Shown here: positions 6,407 to 8,186 of the stretch, piece by piece
Layout: each line of letters starts with the position of its first letter
How positions within the stretch are numbered: position 1 is the first letter of the stretch
NCBI GenBank assembly: GCA_016210245.1
Contig: JACQUR010000441.1
Coordinates: 1 to 8,186 of the forward strand
Length of the DNA stretch: 8,186 nt
From: Chloroflexota bacterium
GTDB taxonomy: Bacteria > Chloroflexota > UBA6077 > JACQUR01
Direction: 5' to 3'
Notes under the pieces: generated by a model
The model's database searches: none
What the model saw: the letters and a program-made list of their open reading frames with translations, nothing else
What the model was told of the DNA's origin: nothing
Program-made: the position numbers and the translations under genes

Positions 6407-7975
6407 TCACCCTACGCGCACCGTAATACGGTGGTAGCCCGTGGCGCCGTTCGGCAGGGGCGGGCGCTCGAGGTCCGTCTGGAGGTTGCCCTGGCCGTCC
6501 GTGGCCCGCGCCAGCAGGTGGTAGCTGCCAGGCTGAGTCGGCGTCCATGCGAACGACCACAGGCGCCAGGTATAGGGTGACAGGGCCGGCTTGAGGTCCG
6601 CCTCCGCCCAGGTGGCGCCGTCGTCGAGGCTGACCTCCACCCTGGCGATGCCTCGGTCGCCAGCAAAGGCCACGCCGGCGAGGCGTTGCGGCCCGAGCGC
6701 GAGGTGACTTCCGTCCTGGGGCAGGTCGAGGCGCGCCATGGTCAGGTAGGTCGCCACGTCGCTCCAGCCCTCCTGCTGCCAGAAACCCCTGAAGTCGTAG
6801 TCCACTAGCTCCACTCGGGTCACCCACTTCACGTTCTTCATACCGTAGATGCCGGGCACCAGCAGTCGGGCGGGGAAGCCGTGCTCCTGCGCCAGCGGCT
6901 GGCCGTTCATCTCGTAGGCAAGGATCGTATCCGGGTGGAGGCCCAGCGCCAGGGGAATGCTGTCGGCATAGCCATCGCCGGCATGGATCACCACATCCAC
7001 CACCCCCGGCGCGACCCCGGCCTGCGCGAGCAGGTCGCGCAGGCGCACGCCGCGCCAGTGCGCGTTGCCCATCAGGTCCCCGCCCACTTCGTTGCTGATG
7101 CACTCCAGGGTGTAGAAGTTCTGCACCGAGGGCGCTTCCTTCAGCTCACCGTAGCTCAGCGCCAGCCGGCGCTCCACCCGGCCATTGATCTCGAGCCGCC
7201 AGGCGCTGCTATCGACCGTGGGGTCCATGAAGAAGTTCTTGGACACGCGGTAGAACGCCTCGGTCGGGGTGACCTCAGGGGAGAGGCCGGGCAGCTCGAA
7301 GGGAGCGCCCTCGGCGGCGCTGGTGGGCTGGGCGGAGTCGGTGGCGCGGGGCCGGACTGCGCCCGCCGGACCCGCCGCGCGCGGCGCGGCCAGAGCGCGC
7401 CAGCCCAGGCCGCCCACGGCCAGAGCCGCCAGGCCCAGCCCAAGCCGCCGCAGCAGCAGGCGACGCGCCACCTGGCCCGGCGGCTCACCCTGGCCGGCGT
7501 TCGCCCAGCGCGGGCGCACAAGCTGGCGATAGACGAACACCAGCACTGCGCCGTAAAGCGCGTAGCTGGCCAGGATGCTCCCGGAGGTGGCCAGGGCACC
7601 GTCCGGCGACTCCACGCCGAGCAGCCCCGCCCCCGCGAGCGGCAAGACGATCCAGACGGTGATGAGCCAGACGGTACCGACGAGCAGCGCCGCCGTCCGC
7701 CCGCGGGCGCCCCGTCTGGCCCAGGCCCAGCCCAGCAACCCACCCACCACCACCTCGCCCAGCAGGAGGCTGGCGAACAGCATCGGCTTCGCCGAGAACT
7801 TGAGGCGATCGAGCAAGGTCGAGAACACCTCGGCCGGCAGGAGGGTGATGGCCCACTCGGCCAGCACCTCCGGCAGCGAGACGGCCTGCGTGGCCAGCCG
7901 CAAGGCGAGGGTTGCCCCGATCATGGCCACCCCTGCCAGCACCCCAGCCAGGAATCCCGCGCGCCCAGCGCTCAT
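6407..7975 (-). CDS. Membrane-anchored sulfite-oxidase-family molybdopterin oxidoreductase
   Basis: The 522-residue protein joins a membrane part to a molybdopterin domain of the sulfite oxidase type. Hydrophobic segments lie near residues 7-27, 64-86, 94-119, 133-151 and 178-196. Positive loops (ARRGARGR 86-93; RQLVRPRW 150-157; RRLLLRR 171-177) suggest the N-terminus and those loops are inside, placing the catalytic part outside. The Moco domain (about 240-395) has one cysteine in the whole protein, Cys292 in TLECISNEVGG, fitting the Mo ligand, followed by GNAHWRGVRL and GYADSIPL. The dimerisation domain (about 405-521) has GVAFAGDRGIARVEVSLDDGATW. I chose ATG 7975 because GGAGG lies seven bases upstream; a TTG start 29 codons earlier has no support. 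Substrate (sulfite, a sulfoxide or another) and electron acceptor are not indicated; no cytochrome gene is adjacent in the window. Confidence 0.93.
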   Translation of the reverse strand: MSAGRAGFLAGVLAGVAMIGATLALRLATQAVSLPEVLAEWAITLLPAEVFSTLLDRLKFSAKPMLFASLLLGEVVVGGLLGWAWARRGARGRTAALLVGTVWLITVWIVLPLAGAGLLGVESPDGALATSGSILASYALYGAVLVFVYRQLVRPRWANAGQGEPPGQVARRLLLRRLGLGLAALAVGGLGWRALAAPRAAGPAGAVRPRATDSAQPTSAAEGAPFELPGLSPEVTPTEAFYRVSKNFFMDPTVDSSAWRLEINGRVERRLALSYGELKEAPSVQNFYTLECISNEVGGDLMGNAHWRGVRLRDLLAQAGVAPGVVDVVIHAGDGYADSIPLALGLHPDTILAYEMNGQPLAQEHGFPARLLVPGIYGMKNVKWVTRVELVDYDFRGFWQQEGWSDVATYLTMARLDLPQDGSHLALGPQRLAGVAFAGDRGIARVEVSLDDGATWAEADLKPALSPYTWRLWSFAWTPTQPGSYHLLARATDGQGNLQTDLERPPLPNGATGYHRITVRVG

Positions 7976-8069
7976 GGCTGCACCTCCGTTCTCCCGGAGC
8001 AGCAGCCCCGGGCGGTGTAGACAGCGTTCCGTTCCAGCGTTAGACTGGTTTGAAGGGCCCAAGCACCGA

Positions 8070-8141
8070 TTGTAGATTTGAGAGTGCAGAGTGCAGATTG
8101 TAAAAATTTACAAAAAGCACACTTCACACTCAAAACTACAA
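8070..8141. repeat. AT-rich imperfect palindrome upstream of the molybdoenzyme gene
   Basis: Pairing base i with 8211-i gives 28 matches out of 35 without gaps, around a two-base centre (8105-8106). The inner seven pairs TTGTAAA/TTTACAA are perfect, and the left arm contains a 7-bp tandem repeat GAGTGCA (8082-8095). The element is AT-rich compared with its GC-rich surroundings, which is a sign of transfer or of a separate repeat family. In the transcript started at the downstream-reading promoter box it would fold into a long leader hairpin. Confidence 0.8.
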
Positions 8142-8165
8142 ACCCCGCCCCGGCCCGCCGTCTTG

Positions 8166-8174
8166 ATTATACCA
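8166..8174 (-). promoter_or_regulatory. Candidate extended -10 promoter for the molybdoenzyme gene
   Basis: The minus strand reads TGGTATAAT, a perfect extended -10 (TGnTATAAT). A -35 would fall at or beyond the right edge of the window. Transcription would start near 8159 and run about 180 bases through the AT-rich palindrome before the ATG at 7975. Sequence-based prediction only. Confidence 0.5.
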
Positions 8175-8186
8175 CCCTCACACGCC

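Noticed and set aside
6073..6426. Small open frames crossing the 73-base palindrome on both strands
   Set aside because: The similar peptides from both strands are produced by the palindrome itself; no start context or family match supports a gene.
7976..8062. Longer molybdoenzyme start at a TTG
   Set aside because: No ribosome site precedes it, the added residues are not like a membrane or signal sequence, and the ATG at 7975 has a good GGAGG site.

Overview
This is a high-GC bacterial window with five protein-coding genes and an unusual number of palindromes between and inside them. The ClpX, ClpP and trigger factor sequences, a bacterial-type family 38 alpha-mannosidase, and a polytopic membrane protein fused to a sulfite-oxidase-type molybdenum domain together suggest a Chloroflexota-like organism or a similar high-GC bacterium. 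That placement is an inference from overall flavour; no 16S or single diagnostic gene is present.

Layout. Positions 1-2679 on the minus strand hold a canonical proteostasis cluster, transcribed tig -> clpP -> clpX. tig and clpP overlap by 17 bases; clpX follows after a 159-base spacer and runs off the left edge. Trigger factor receives nascent chains at the ribosome, while ClpX unfolds substrates and feeds them to ClpP. A short divergent promoter region (about 2680-2850) separates this cluster from a plus-strand alpha-mannosidase gene that ends at 5957. A convergent spacer of 449 bases (5958-6406) carries no gene but holds several repeats, including a perfect palindrome with 36-bp arms. Positions 6407-7975 on the minus strand encode a five-helix membrane protein with an extracytoplasmic sulfite-oxidase-fold molybdenum domain. 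Its upstream region (7976-8186) contains a 35-bp-arm AT-rich imperfect palindrome and a good extended -10 box.

The most distinctive signal is the repeats. A 17-nt hairpin core occurs in two different intergenic spaces. A palindrome with 27-bp arms, built around two tandem 18-mers, sits in frame inside the alpha-mannosidase gene and adds about 29 residues at a domain border. A perfect 10-bp hairpin lies exactly where the mannosidase start codon would be expected, and no ordinary start codon lies between the promoter-like box and the conserved N-terminus. The last codons and stop of the mannosidase are duplicated just downstream. I see no CRISPR array, RNA gene, transposase or recognisable new multi-gene system. 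The candidates for novelty are the mobile palindromes and the probable Sec/Tat hybrid topology of the molybdoenzyme.
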